From assembly GCF_964340395.1 (NCBI RefSeq), contig NC_135557.1:19999725-20063724 (forward strand): DNA of 64,000 nucleotides, in the 5' to 3' direction. Within the stretch, counting starts at the first letter, position 1; every line of letters begins with the position of its first letter. Source of the stretch: Glandiceps talaboti. Taxonomy: Eukaryota > Hemichordata > Enteropneusta > Spengelidae. The position numbers and the translations under genes are program-made. The notes under the pieces are model-generated. The model ran no database searches. It saw nothing but the letters and a program-made list of their open reading frames with translations, and was not told the DNA's origin. This document shows positions 39,141 to 52,900 of the stretch, piece after piece.

Positions 39141-41637
39141 TTTTTTTTCAAAAGTCAACTTTTATTTATATCACTTTGAAAGAATATATACATCATGTAG
39201 CTCACAAAGCATTAGCAAACTCTTTCAACATCTTGTTCTTCTTATTATAATTGATATAAAATATTTCTTCTCTTATTATTTGTTCAATATCTCTTCTTTC
39301 CAAAATTCTCGCTTTATATACGGCAAAAGTCGCCACCATCAAGATTAAATTAAATACATCAAAAGTCTTACAATATATTCTGTATCCATACACAATGTGC
39401 TTCCACAGCAGCCGTACATTCATTTTATACAATTGATTGATTATATTTATACATTTTCTCTAGAACTGCTTCACAAATTTACATTTATAGAGAAAATGTT
39501 TACTGTCTCCAATATTTTTACAAATCTTACAGAATGGATTATTCATTATTTTCCATTTAAACTGATTTTCTTTGTGTGGGATTTTGTTGTATAATACATA
39601 ATAATTAAATTGTGCTATTTTTTTAACTGGCATACATTTGATATTTTCTACCCATAAATCCTTCCAGTTACAATCTTTCTCACAATCCTTTTCCCAAATC
39701 TTAGAACCATATGTTTTAACACCGCTATTACTCACTATGTGCCAGTAAAAATGTTTACATGCAAAATCAAACATGTGTTTGTATTCTCCGTTGAAAGCTC
39801 TTTTTCTTAGCTGTATCCTACCAAATCTTATATAAATCTTATTGCTAACTTCACACATAATCCTGTACCAAGTTTTGGGGATTGCTTTTTTTACTTCTAT
39901 ATATTGTACGATCCAGTTTCTCTTACATTTCAATTTATCCAGTAGAGTACTGTATCTAATAAAACTACCGTTATTAAATAGGTCTAGATCTGCTATGTGA
40001 ATATTTCCTGACTCAATCCAATCTTTGAAAAACAACACAGACTTGTAACCATCGTTCAAATGTCGGTTTCCCCAGATGATTTGTTCTCCAATTGAACTAG
40101 GTGTTCATAATGACTTCCCTATAAAAACATTGCATATTCCTCGTAATGTAAACCAGACCTTTTTTGTCAAGATTGAAATTAAAAATAAGTTTGCAACCTC
40201 CAAATTCCCGAAAATGGCGTTCTATTATTGCTTTCCTGGTTTCATCCCCTGCATTAACTAGTCGATTTACCCATCTACATTTTAATGATTTTATGAAGTC
40301 ATCAATATTAATCATTTGCAAACCCCCCTTTTCAAATTTCTGTACAATAATTTCCCTTCTTATTTTGCTTCTTTTGCCACCCCACAAGAAATTCATAAAT
40401 ACATTGTTCAACCTGTTCAACCTGGTGTTTCAATCATAGAAGCTACATATGCCATTTTTGACATGCCAAGACTCTTTATAATAGTTATTTTGCCAAAGAG
40501 GCTCAAGTATCTTTTCTTCCACCCGTTTATCATAGCTTTCATTTTTTCAATTTTATCATCCCAATTGAGCTAAGCTTCCTCAGTTCATTCTTGTTATGTC
40601 CGAAGAATATGCCCAATGCTTTAATAGGTTTCATTGGCCAAGGGATTAGACCGAGATCATCCCTTTTCCAAAGTCCCGGTTTCAACCCTTCTGTTTTCTC
40701 TCTATTAAGCTTCAACCCAGCATATTTGCCATAATCGTCTATAATATTCAACACTCTAGCTAAAGATTTTTTCTTACTCTTAAATATTTGCATATCATCT
40801 GCAAGTTGCATTATCTTAATACTCTTATTCTAACTTTAAATCCTTGAAGTTCTGTATCACTGCTTATGACATTTGCAAGAATTTCAACCACGATCAAAAA
40901 TAACAAAGCTGACAAGGGACATCCCTGACGGATACAACGCTGCACACTGAAAGAGGGTGACACCCAACCAGTATTAATAATTGCACTTGTACATTCTCTG
41001 TAGATTGTCTTTATCCAATGAATAAAATTGTTTCCAAACCCAAATTTTTGCAAAGCACCAGACAAGAACCGATGTTCTACAGAATCAAACACCTTGCAAA
41101 AAAATCAAGAAAAATAATTGCACCACTCCTCTCTCTTTTCTCTGTAAACTATATAATGTCTTCTATTAGGCGTACGTTTGGACCAATAAACCGCCCTTTG
41201 ATGCAACCTACTTGGTCACTATTTATAATTATTGACAATACCTGTTTAATTCTTTCCGCAAGAACATAAGAAAGAATTTTTATAATCATGATTCAGTAGC
41301 GATATTGGTCTCCAATTCTGTAGATTTAAACGAGAATTCTTTTTATGAATCAGAGTTAATAGACCACAGTAATGGGAAGAGGTCAACTTATTTTCTCTAT
41401 AGCCCTTGTTAAAAGAATCTACTACTATTTCCTTTAATTCCTCCCAAAACCCTCTGTAAAACTCGATTGGTATTCCGTCTAAGCCGGGCGTTTTATTGTT
41501 TTTCATATTTCTGATAGCTTTCGTACACTCCCCTATTTATCACTTCTAATAACATCCTTTTATCGCATTCACTACTGTAGTCATTTAAAGTTTCCAAGTC
41601 TCTTTCAAAGGGATATAAATAAAAGTTGACTTTTGAA
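39141..41637 (-). pseudogene. 5'-truncated Tx1/L1-like LINE, decayed
   Basis: Minus-strand order: NNKTPGLDGIPIEFYRGFWE (RT finger), NSRLNLQNWRPISLLNHDYK, IIFLDF then FDSVEHRF (box A, frameshifted), CIRQGCPLSALLFLIVVEIL (box B), LADDMQIF (box C, F/LADD), LKLNREKTEGL, then NNVFMNFLWGGKRSKI, EKGGLQMINIDDFIKSLKCRW and a Cys-rich end (CKICKNIGDSKHFLYKC). FLW.GKR..I and GGL.M.....F..SLK..W are typical of the Tx1 branch of L1-type LINEs. ORF1 and the endonuclease are missing, and frameshifts and stops abound. The 3' end has a short A-rich tail (T run at 39139-39148 on the plus strand). Confidence 0.88.
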
Positions 41638-41646
41638 GAAAAAAAA
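41601..41646 (+). repeat. Inverted copy of the LINE 3' end at its truncated 5' end
   Basis: 41601-41637 equals the reverse complement of 39147-39183 at 36 of 37 positions and is followed by an A run (41638-41647). The LINE is thus bounded by inverted 37-bp ends, both finishing in an A tail that points outward. Confidence 0.88.
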
Positions 41647-43733
<2,087 letters not shown>

Positions 43734-43926
43734 GTAATATGACTTCTACTAATGCCCTAATAAGGCCAAGGGGTTATATGACTTCTACTAATGTCCTAAT
43801 AAGGCCAAGGGGTAATATGACTTCTAGTAATGCCCTAATAAGGCCAAGGGGTTATATGACTTCTACTAATGCCCTAATAAGGCCAAGGGGTAATATGACT
43901 TCTACTAATGCCCTAATAAGGCCAAG
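43734..43926. repeat. 39-bp minisatellite, five copies
   Basis: The unit is taatatgacttctactaatg then ccctaataaggccaagggg, with taat/ttat alternating. The period is a multiple of three, so one frame stays open with a 13-residue repeat. No evidence that it is translated. Confidence 0.92.
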
Positions 43927-45647
43927 CAACAAGTGTTTTATAACACATCACATTCTTTCTATAGTCAAAGCAAATCCCCGATAAAACTTCCGTTCTTTGT
44001 CAAGATTAACCTTTAGAAGGAAACTAGTACGCCAATAGTGCGCTCTATATGCAGATTGAGGTCACGATGGGTCAATAGTCCATGGCACGTGGTAAGATCA
44101 TAGGCCAATCAATGTGGGCTATGTGAATATGATGTTATAAAACACTTTACTTGATTGTTTTTTGTCAGTTGTAACAATAGTCTCACGATTCCTTTGCCAC
44201 ACAGGTAATACAATTGAGGAAAACGCAGCGAAGATACACTTAATATATCGTCTAAAGCCAGAACTGTCTGTATCTTCAAATGATGCCTACTATTTGACTG
44301 TGACGCAAGAGGGCGGCCTTCTATATAATGCACAACAATGGTCACTGTAGTATGTACAGTATACGTACGTCACACAATTGGCATCAGCAATATTGACATG
44401 TACAATAGCTTCACCACTGAGTTGGGTAAATATAATCACCATGCAATTAAGGATACAAGAAAGGAACTACAGAATAAAAGTCATCATATCAATGGACGAA
44501 AATGTTCTCTTTGTCACTGTGAATTTGAAGGACAGCATTTATTTGACATTCAATTTGGAAAATGTTAAAGCGAGACAAAAGGTAATACCACCGACGTCAT
44601 TACAAGTATTTCGACGAGAATTGAGTGTGACATGATTCAATACCAGTTACTGGTGAAGTCGAATGACTGTAAAAGTCTGGTTTGTGATGTAAAAGCAGTG
44701 AAGTAATTCATTGGTGATATTATCAATGGAAGAGTGAACAATTCAAACCGTTGAAGTCACAGAGTCCATGGCGGTCACAGTGGCAGGAGGAATATATTAA
44801 GTTGGCAGTTAAAAAGTATATTCAAAGAAATTTACCTGTCAGGTGTGCTTCGTGTCAAACAAAGCAACAGATGTCTACCTCAAAATCTCATGTTGAATCC
44901 ACTAAATGATCTCGTACCTGTCCTATAACTACCAGTTACTCTAAGATAAATAAATAATATACTAGTGTTGTTAGAATTCATTCACCAGGTTTGGCCCACA
45001 TTATTACCTAAATCTTATATTGAATCTTTTAAACACACCCTGAAAACCTTCCTTTTTCAAGTTCATTACGGAGTGTAACCTTTGAAAATTGTTCTCTCTT
45101 TTGTATGACACTTTTTATGAAATATTTTAGTATTTTGTTGTTTGGTGCATTCTGTATTTTAGTTTTTTGTCGTGTAAAGAACACCGAAGCATAGTATAGT
45201 GCGCTTTTCTTTTGATGCATAGCATGAATCATTGTCGAAATCAACATAAAAAGACACAACGCTGTACTGATGTTGCAATTCAGTGTTGCCATTGTTGTGT
45301 CTACCTGGATCATGGCAAACACAGGTTCATATAGACACAACACAGTACAGTTACGTCAAAACAAAAAATAAATAAATAAAACAAAAATAAGACATGCCTG
45401 GCCAAAGTTCTGTTCAGCATGTTCAAATTTTATTTCATTTTACAACTAATACAAGGCAAATATAGTCGTAGACGATACACCACGCCACATGTACAGTAAG
45501 TCTTCAGTACGAACGGGACGGGTACGTTTTTGAAAGACAATGAAACTGCTTCGTGTCACTGTGTGGATGGTAATGAACCCAATCAAGAGAAAGTGAAATA
45601 AAGTGAGTACATAGTATTCAAGGTGGCTGGTTATCAGACAAAACTAA
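43927..45647. other. Unassigned sequence
   Basis: Open frames at 44162-44350 and 44378-44635 (+) show no domain. An acceptor-like CCACACAG lies at 44204. No gene is called. Confidence 0.35.
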
Positions 45648-46166
45648 AAAGCCCAAAAGTGTAAAATAAGAAAATTTATTCATAATTATCTGGAAAATAT
45701 TTGATGATTACACGGCAAAACAAGACTAGCAATGTAGCGAGAGTGTTCGTTCTCGGTGGATTTAACCCTTGACCTAGTTTCATAAAGACGTCGAAGGAAA
45801 CGAGGTCAGTGTGACATATCATGCATGATCAACAACGTTTACATGAGAATACAACTAATGTTGTCTAAACGTCAGTGGAAGAGAAATTCTGTTGATCAGA
45901 CAACGACCATTTTCATTTTCTTAAAACATCTTGAAGATAAGAAGCAAAATGTGACACTGACAGACAGGCTAGTCCGTCCGGTACCATACACATGAGGCAC
46001 AAACATACCACCATGTGCATCTGGTTGACTGGGATTGATTGTTATCACGTAATATTTAGCGCTAACTTTATGCTGTTGCTTCCAAATATTATTGAACTGT
46101 AATCTTTCTAAACAAGTCATGGAAATTGCCAGAAACCTGATGATTTCATGACTGAATATGTTACGA
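45648..46166 (+). repeat. Dispersed ~540-bp repeat, copy 2
   Basis: Collinear with 8465-9003 over the whole length with many substitutions and small gaps. It is the more gapped copy. Confidence 0.75.
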
Positions 46167-47060
46167 TCAAAATTTCCCTTACCTCCAGTTAAATATTCTG
46201 ATGGGAAGCAACACAATCATTTAGTGTGACATCTGATAAGCGACATTGATGATGGGTACAGCGACGTAATTCGTAAACAAATCTAACGTTGCGTTGGTAA
46301 CTATTATTTCTGTAAATGATCCTTAAATATCAAGTACACCTGTCTTCATAGCAAACAGAAATCTGAGGCCAAGTTTTGCAACGAATGGATACATCATTCG
46401 ACTCCACCACAACGGCACACAAATATATTGTGAACAATAAAATAAGTACTAATAGCTCAAAAACCTGGCTCAATTTTATCACACTCGCACAGCTCTGAGC
46501 GCCTGCAGGGTGTCGGAAAAAAATCGATAATCTTTTCAGTAAACTTTGCAACACTGTAAAATCAATATAATTGTACCTGTCAGCGATTTGGGAATAATAA
46601 TAATTATTACAAATATAGTAAGACTCATTGCAAATATTGTTTTCAGGGAATGTTATCGGCAACATTATAAATCATAACAGAACAATGTATTGCTTGGTCA
46701 TGATGCGAGCTGTTCAGACAAATATCGGGGGGGAGGGGGGCTACTCCCTTATTTGAGTGTACATTGATGTGCCGACCTTTTGGGTTCGTTTTCAAGTCAT
46801 TTGGTCTAAAATGGGGTCAGGGTTTTTTCGAACTCAAGAGTCTAAAACGGGTCCACTTTCATTATATTTGATTTTGCTTGGTCTAAAATGTGGCCCTTTG
46901 TCCTTTGCCAAATCGTAATTGCCATAAATTGCCCCAAAATGTTGCCTCCTAAGGAAAATGTATTTTGTATTTTATTGACAATAGGACCAACAGGCACCAT
47001 TCCTCTAAATTGTCTCTCACACAATGCTTTATTATTATATACTATTTAAACCCTTCCACT
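46167..47060. other. Sequence downstream of the NXPE gene, nothing recognised
   Basis: No supported gene. A minus-strand AATAAA-type word at about 47029-47034 could be a polyadenylation signal for the NXPE gene, but this is a guess. Confidence 0.35.
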
Positions 47061-47061
47061 T

Positions 47062-47118
<57 letters not shown>

Positions 47119-47121
47119 GTC

Positions 47122-47169
<48 letters not shown>

Positions 47170-47196
47170 ATAGTAGTTGTAGTAGTAGTAGTAGTT

Positions 47197-47247
<51 letters not shown>

Positions 47248-47248
47248 A
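47061..47248. repeat. (AAT)n followed by (TAG)n trinucleotide microsatellite
   Basis: About 57 bp of AAT and then about 130 bp of TAG with TTG interruptions. Confidence 0.95.
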
Positions 47249-47509
47249 ATAATTATTCTAGCCATAATAATCACAACAGCCCTAAACAGTGGCATTCTCA
47301 ATTAATAGTTTGCTTTGGTAATGTTGCCGAATGGGTGCACACATTTAAACTGGACACCAAAGAATGTGTACACGTGACATGTGTAAAATTCAATTTAAAA
47401 TTGTAAACCTTTACAATGATTTCCAATGGTATATATCGTGTTTCAGATAAATTGATCCCAAACGGACATTCCATGTATTCCATATATCCTTAATCAATTT
47501 GTGTTATTA

Positions 47510-48246
47510 TTAACCATGATTAATTATTTCTGGACAAATGTATGATAACATCATTTCTACTTGTTGCTTGATAATATACATTGGCATATGAACTACATTG
47601 GGTTCATGATGAGACAAAACCATATCCCATACATCAATAAACCTAACTCCAATACCAGCAAATACTCGGCGTATCATTCTGTTTTGATCATACAGGATCC
47701 AGTCACTACTGTGAACCCGTTGATTGATCTGATCGTTCTCTCGTGGGTTGGATAACCGAATCAGTACCATTGACCCTGGACAGCGATTAAGAAATCTAAC
47801 AATGGCTAATTTCACATGGAAGAGTCTCTCTAGATATGCACTTGTCGTCCAGGTTACGAAATGAAAGCTGAAGTTTACGATGAATATGACATTTTTCTTG
47901 CTACATTCTCCGTAGCGTATTCCTTCAATAAAATCTCTTTCGAAAAGTAAGTCTGTGGCAATCTGATCAAAGGGGCCAAGTCTTAAAGCAACAAACTGAT
48001 AATCGATAACCAAATAACGAGATACATGGAAGTCACGAAGAAAACTGATCCTAACTTGTCGCATTGTTGAACCCCCTGATATGTATATCTTTTTATTTGA
48101 CAGACAAGTTTTGACGTCTTCATCACTCCATTGTTGACTACGACACATCATTGGAACAAAGGTCAGATTATCAGCCCAGTATCCATCTGATAGTGGTACA
48201 GGTATATCAGGTCCACACGGTAGTCGTTTCGGTTGAATCATTGGAC
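47510..48246 (-). CDS. NXPE exon 5 (PC-esterase domain, stop codon)
   Basis: Acceptor TATTTTTGCAG|GTCCAA, 737 bp to the TAA at 47510-47512. It carries PCGPDIP, GYWADNLTFVPMMCRS, GGSTMRQ, a hydrophobic core (IFIVNFSFHFVTWTT) and the C-terminal H-rich motif SHHEPNVVH. Confidence 0.88.
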
Positions 48247-48327
48247 CTGCAAAAATACAGAGACACAAACATATGTATCGAATACACTTGATTTCAGAAG
48301 TACACACACACACACACGCACACACGC

Positions 48328-48364
<37 letters not shown>

Positions 48365-49933
48365 GATGATGATGATAAAATGTTATGTATGTTTGTGTGA
48401 ACGTAATTAACAGCATTATAATATAACTTTGAATAAAGATGATTAGAAATAAAAAATACTCGTTTGATTGGTCTTAGTTCAAGAAAAACTTTCTAAGATC
48501 CAATAAAAGAATGATCTTGAATCCCTATACATTTAAAAAACAAAACAAATAGAATTCCAAGTGATATCAAAATTAAACCATTTACGACTTCAATGACAAT
48601 AATCGTGTGACCTCTAAATCATAACATTATTAATTACATTTGACAAACATTGTGATGGTATTAAGAACTTTCATGAAATTTATCCCCAAGGCGATATTTA
48701 CCTAAACACTTTAATCTCATACTTGTTAATTCAAAAGGTCTCGTTGGTCAATGATGCAGATTACAATAGGGACTGTTGTTACAGTAATCGGTAATACACA
48801 TACTCTTAACCTTAAGCTATCGTGACGGCCACAAATTCATTGCAGAATAGTTGTTATTTTTTTTGTTACCCCAGAAAGATAACTACGAAAACGAAACAAA
48901 AGTAAATTTGTTTTGGTAATGAGTCACAAAACAATGTATCTTTAGTGTGTAAAAAGGTGACCCACCTCCAATTCCTCCAGCCCACCCGACTTGCAATTAC
49001 TGAAAATTGCCTAATGTCTAACTATAAACTACACTTGTTAAAACATGTACAGCAACGGTACAGACTCACATATAATTGTTCAATAATGTACAGCACCTGT
49101 TCAAACATACGAATACGTCAGATTAATAAACCGTATTGAATAATATACGTCAACGTTTGAAAACTGAGTATATCTTCGACTAAACCACTTTAACATATGT
49201 TTGCCTCGAGAAATAGCCATTTGAAAACAACCTGCAATAGCTGTGATATATTGTCTCAATTACCAGGCAATAAGTGTCATATACTGTCTACATTACCAGG
49301 CAATATGTGTGACATGTTACTACCAAAAACTAGAGTTTCAATTTGGCGGCATCGTGGTTTTTTTCTGTCTGGCACAAAGTTTTGAGTTACAAATTACACA
49401 AAGACAGTATGACACTGATAGCACACACATATATAAAATGATACACTGCAAACAAAATCAACACCTATATCGGATGAGACTTAAGAACACAAGACAGGTC
49501 TTTTTTACTGTTTATTTGTATTCACACAGATAACATGTAGGATCCCTTACGTACAGATAAGCTATCAGTATATGTTTTTGTCATTCGTGACAAGGAACTT
49601 GGTGTAAGACATAAAAATGCATTGGCGCCTAAAATAAAACTCTATACTCTCTTAGTGGTGGTATTATGTTCTATAAAAATCTACCCGTACATAAATGTGT
49701 TCAAACATTGCAACAGCACTTACCACTAATTGTTGCTTTCATTTTAGCTTGCTCCAATAGACCATTGTATGTCCCACTAGAATAAAACAATGGCAGTATC
49801 TTGACAAATATTGCAAGAAGAAACATACTGTACAAAATATAACAATGCGAAAAGTGGCGCATTACGAACTAAGACAAAATTGTGTAATTTGTAATAGATG
49901 GTGTTGTTTTTGCTCCTTCAGGTGATTCAGATT

Positions 49934-49967
<34 letters not shown>

Positions 49968-52900
49968 CCGTCCGTCCGTCCGTATGTATGTATGTATGTA
50001 TGTATGTATGTATGTATGTATGTATGTATGCATGCATGCATGTATGCATGTATGTATGTATGTATGTATGTATGTATGTATGTGTATGTATGTATGTATG
50101 TATGTATGTATGTATGTATGTATGTATGTATGTATGTATGTATGTATGTATGTATGTATGCAGGAGTCGTTAAATCAGACGTGGCGATCAATCAGGTTTA
50201 ATTTCAAATAAACACATTGTGAACTATAGGAATAAGCCAATGTTAAGAGACCAGAATCACGGGATTTCGGGACATACGTTTATGATGGCAAAACGTGATC
50301 CTTACCTTTCAAATAGCTTAGTCGAATTTTGTAACCTCAATGTTGTTACCTTTTCTATATTTCTAATTGCATGATACAAACTGATGAAGTTTTCACAAGA
50401 GAGGTACTCAGGTCGTTTACAAATAAACACTGTTTTTCCTAATGCTGCCGGATTGGTATATTCACATACATCTTCCCATGTACCTTCGCTTAATATTGAA
50501 CAGTTCCTTATTTCAGAGATGTTACCATTGCTGAATTTTGCCTGCCAAACACCTTGTGGTTCAACGTATAAAATATCATGGTTCAGGAACAAGATGGCCT
50601 CTCGTGTAAAGGCCAAGCTGATATTAAAGTCTGCAGTGCCTTGCCAGGCAGCGTAGAAGTACACACTGTATGTACCATTACCATAATCAACAACTCGTCC
50701 AGCAGTACTCTTTTCAAGTTTTGTATTATACATGACAGGCTCAAAAAAGTCCCCTCCTCGTTGTCGTCGGCGGCCATTATTATCAACAGCTTCGATGACA
50801 ACATGTATATAGTCTCCTGTCTTGAAGTTAGTCTTGCCATCAAAGAAGTATGCCCTGAGAGAGAATAATGGGATAACATATTATGATATAAATTTACAAC
50901 ACAGGGGTTACAGAACGTTTGTAGATTAAAAGTAAGTGTCCTTAATAAAAGTACTAACACTAAACAAAGATAAGTTTACCAATTTCAATATGATTAATTG
51001 CAAATGTATTTACCTGAATGTTTAAAAGTGTGACCACATCTGTTAATTTCGGTATATGAAGGAGAAACGGTTATTCATTCTGGATTTGTAATTATTAAAA
51101 TAAAACTGTAATATGCCATTTTATTTCATAAAACCATGTTGAATAACAAATGCCAAGTCAGCGTTTGTAACCCATTTATTCCACAAAACAAATGAATGGT
51201 CGGCATGGTCTTTATGCTATATTCAATGTATTGTACGTATAATCTGTCATTCTAGATTCCATTTCTTTACTCGAGACTCCAAGTCCTGGAGTAGCGGGCG
51301 CTCTGCTGTTTATACACGCCATGTTTAAATCAAGTCTACATTCGTATGATTACCAACAACTGTCTCACTAACGAGTCAGTGACGAAATCATGTTACAGTG
51401 ATCAAGATTTAGAATGTTATCCAGTAAACACTTTAGTTATGCTAGCTACCAACTACTATATATTTTTCATTACTTCACATGAGCTTATTCTATTGTCCCC
51501 ATCTGCTCACCCCGATCTGTTTTATAGTTCTCATTTTTTTACAACCATGGCATAGTGATTAGAGTAATGCAAATCCATGGGGGAAATGGCTAATCGTCGT
51601 AAAATAAAGTTATTTGTGTGGTGCTGTGCAAACTTAGGGCTATTTGTGCATCATATTATAGGCATCATTCATCCTTAATTGATACTATTCTGACCTGAAC
51701 ATTATGTATCAAATAAGCTCCCTATGTTGCCACATGTGTGTTTGATCAATTCATTATAGCCATCACAAATATGTCTTTCTAGTTTATTTGACAGACACAT
51801 CAAATCCGTATTTACAATCATCGTGTGATACGCAATTTTGTTTTCATGTATGTCATACAAATGTGAACAATAGCCGTGACATGTAGACGGAAAAGAAAGT
51901 CCGGGTTGCTAATCAAGTGGATCACTACAGCCCAGCAGAGTAATTGAAAATAGAAAACACAGATGGAAAGGATAAAACTGAACAATAAAAGATTAAATGG
52001 TTTAAAATGCAACATACAAAGTTTGGTAGCCAAGGTTCTATTAGCTAAACCATACCAAGAGCAACTAAACTTAGTTAGATGTGCCATTCACCTGCACTTT
52101 GGGGGCGTCCATACCCAGCAGGTACATACGTTCAGACACCATGTCCAAGCCAAGTATACCCTACTCTCCTCAACTATGTCCGCAGACATGCAAACAAATC
52201 AGTGTGTGGGCATGAGGTAAAAATGAATGCACATGGGCCTTAAACTCTTATCAACAGCATCTAACATTTCCCCAACAGCAGTATAGGGTAGGCCCTCCAA
52301 TCATTAATAGCAGTATGGATAAAACCTTTTCGTAGTAACTGGGTTCTGGCTCTGGTTTTGACACAATGAGAACACATTGGTACACTAGCATGACGATCGT
52401 GATGCAGGGGCAGACACATACCTTGAAGGTCTTTTGCACAAAGCATTGTGTCCATTTTGTAGAGAACTAGGGCTGTGGTAACCTGCTGTCTATGTATGAA
52501 GTTTGTAATGAATAGCTATACACTTGCAGTAGTGTCATTAAGAGCATTCTTTTAAATGTTATTCAATAGGCCAATGGTGGTTGGAGAGGCGTTTCTCCAG
52601 TTCAGTGATGTATATGCAATGACACTACGTACTTGTGCATGGTAAACAGTGGATCTGCCTTCGACATCCAACTTTCCTGAATGCAAGATGCAACTTGGCA
52701 AGATGTTTTGTGCATATTAACTTGCTGTCAATAGTCGCACCAAGGTTCTTAAGCTCTTACAGCAAGTTTTGAAACTACACATTATAGGTCAGGATTTGAT
52801 GGGTATCTTTTCCTAGAAATAAAAATGACCTTATATCCCGTGGGTTTCTTTTCCTTGAAATAGTAATAACCTTACATTTGGTGGGTATTTTTTCCTTGAA

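Noticed and set aside
46965-47301. Poly-Asn/poly-Ser and poly-Tyr frames
   Set aside because: Translation of the (AAT)n/(TAG)n tract.
48303-48362. (AC)n/(GT)n inverted tract as a possible CRISPR or tRNA-like hairpin
   Set aside because: It is plain dinucleotide repeat; there are no spacers or tRNA features.
49862-50211. Open frames on both strands with CMYV or YIHT repeats
   Set aside because: Artefact of the (TATG)n array in NXPE intron 3.
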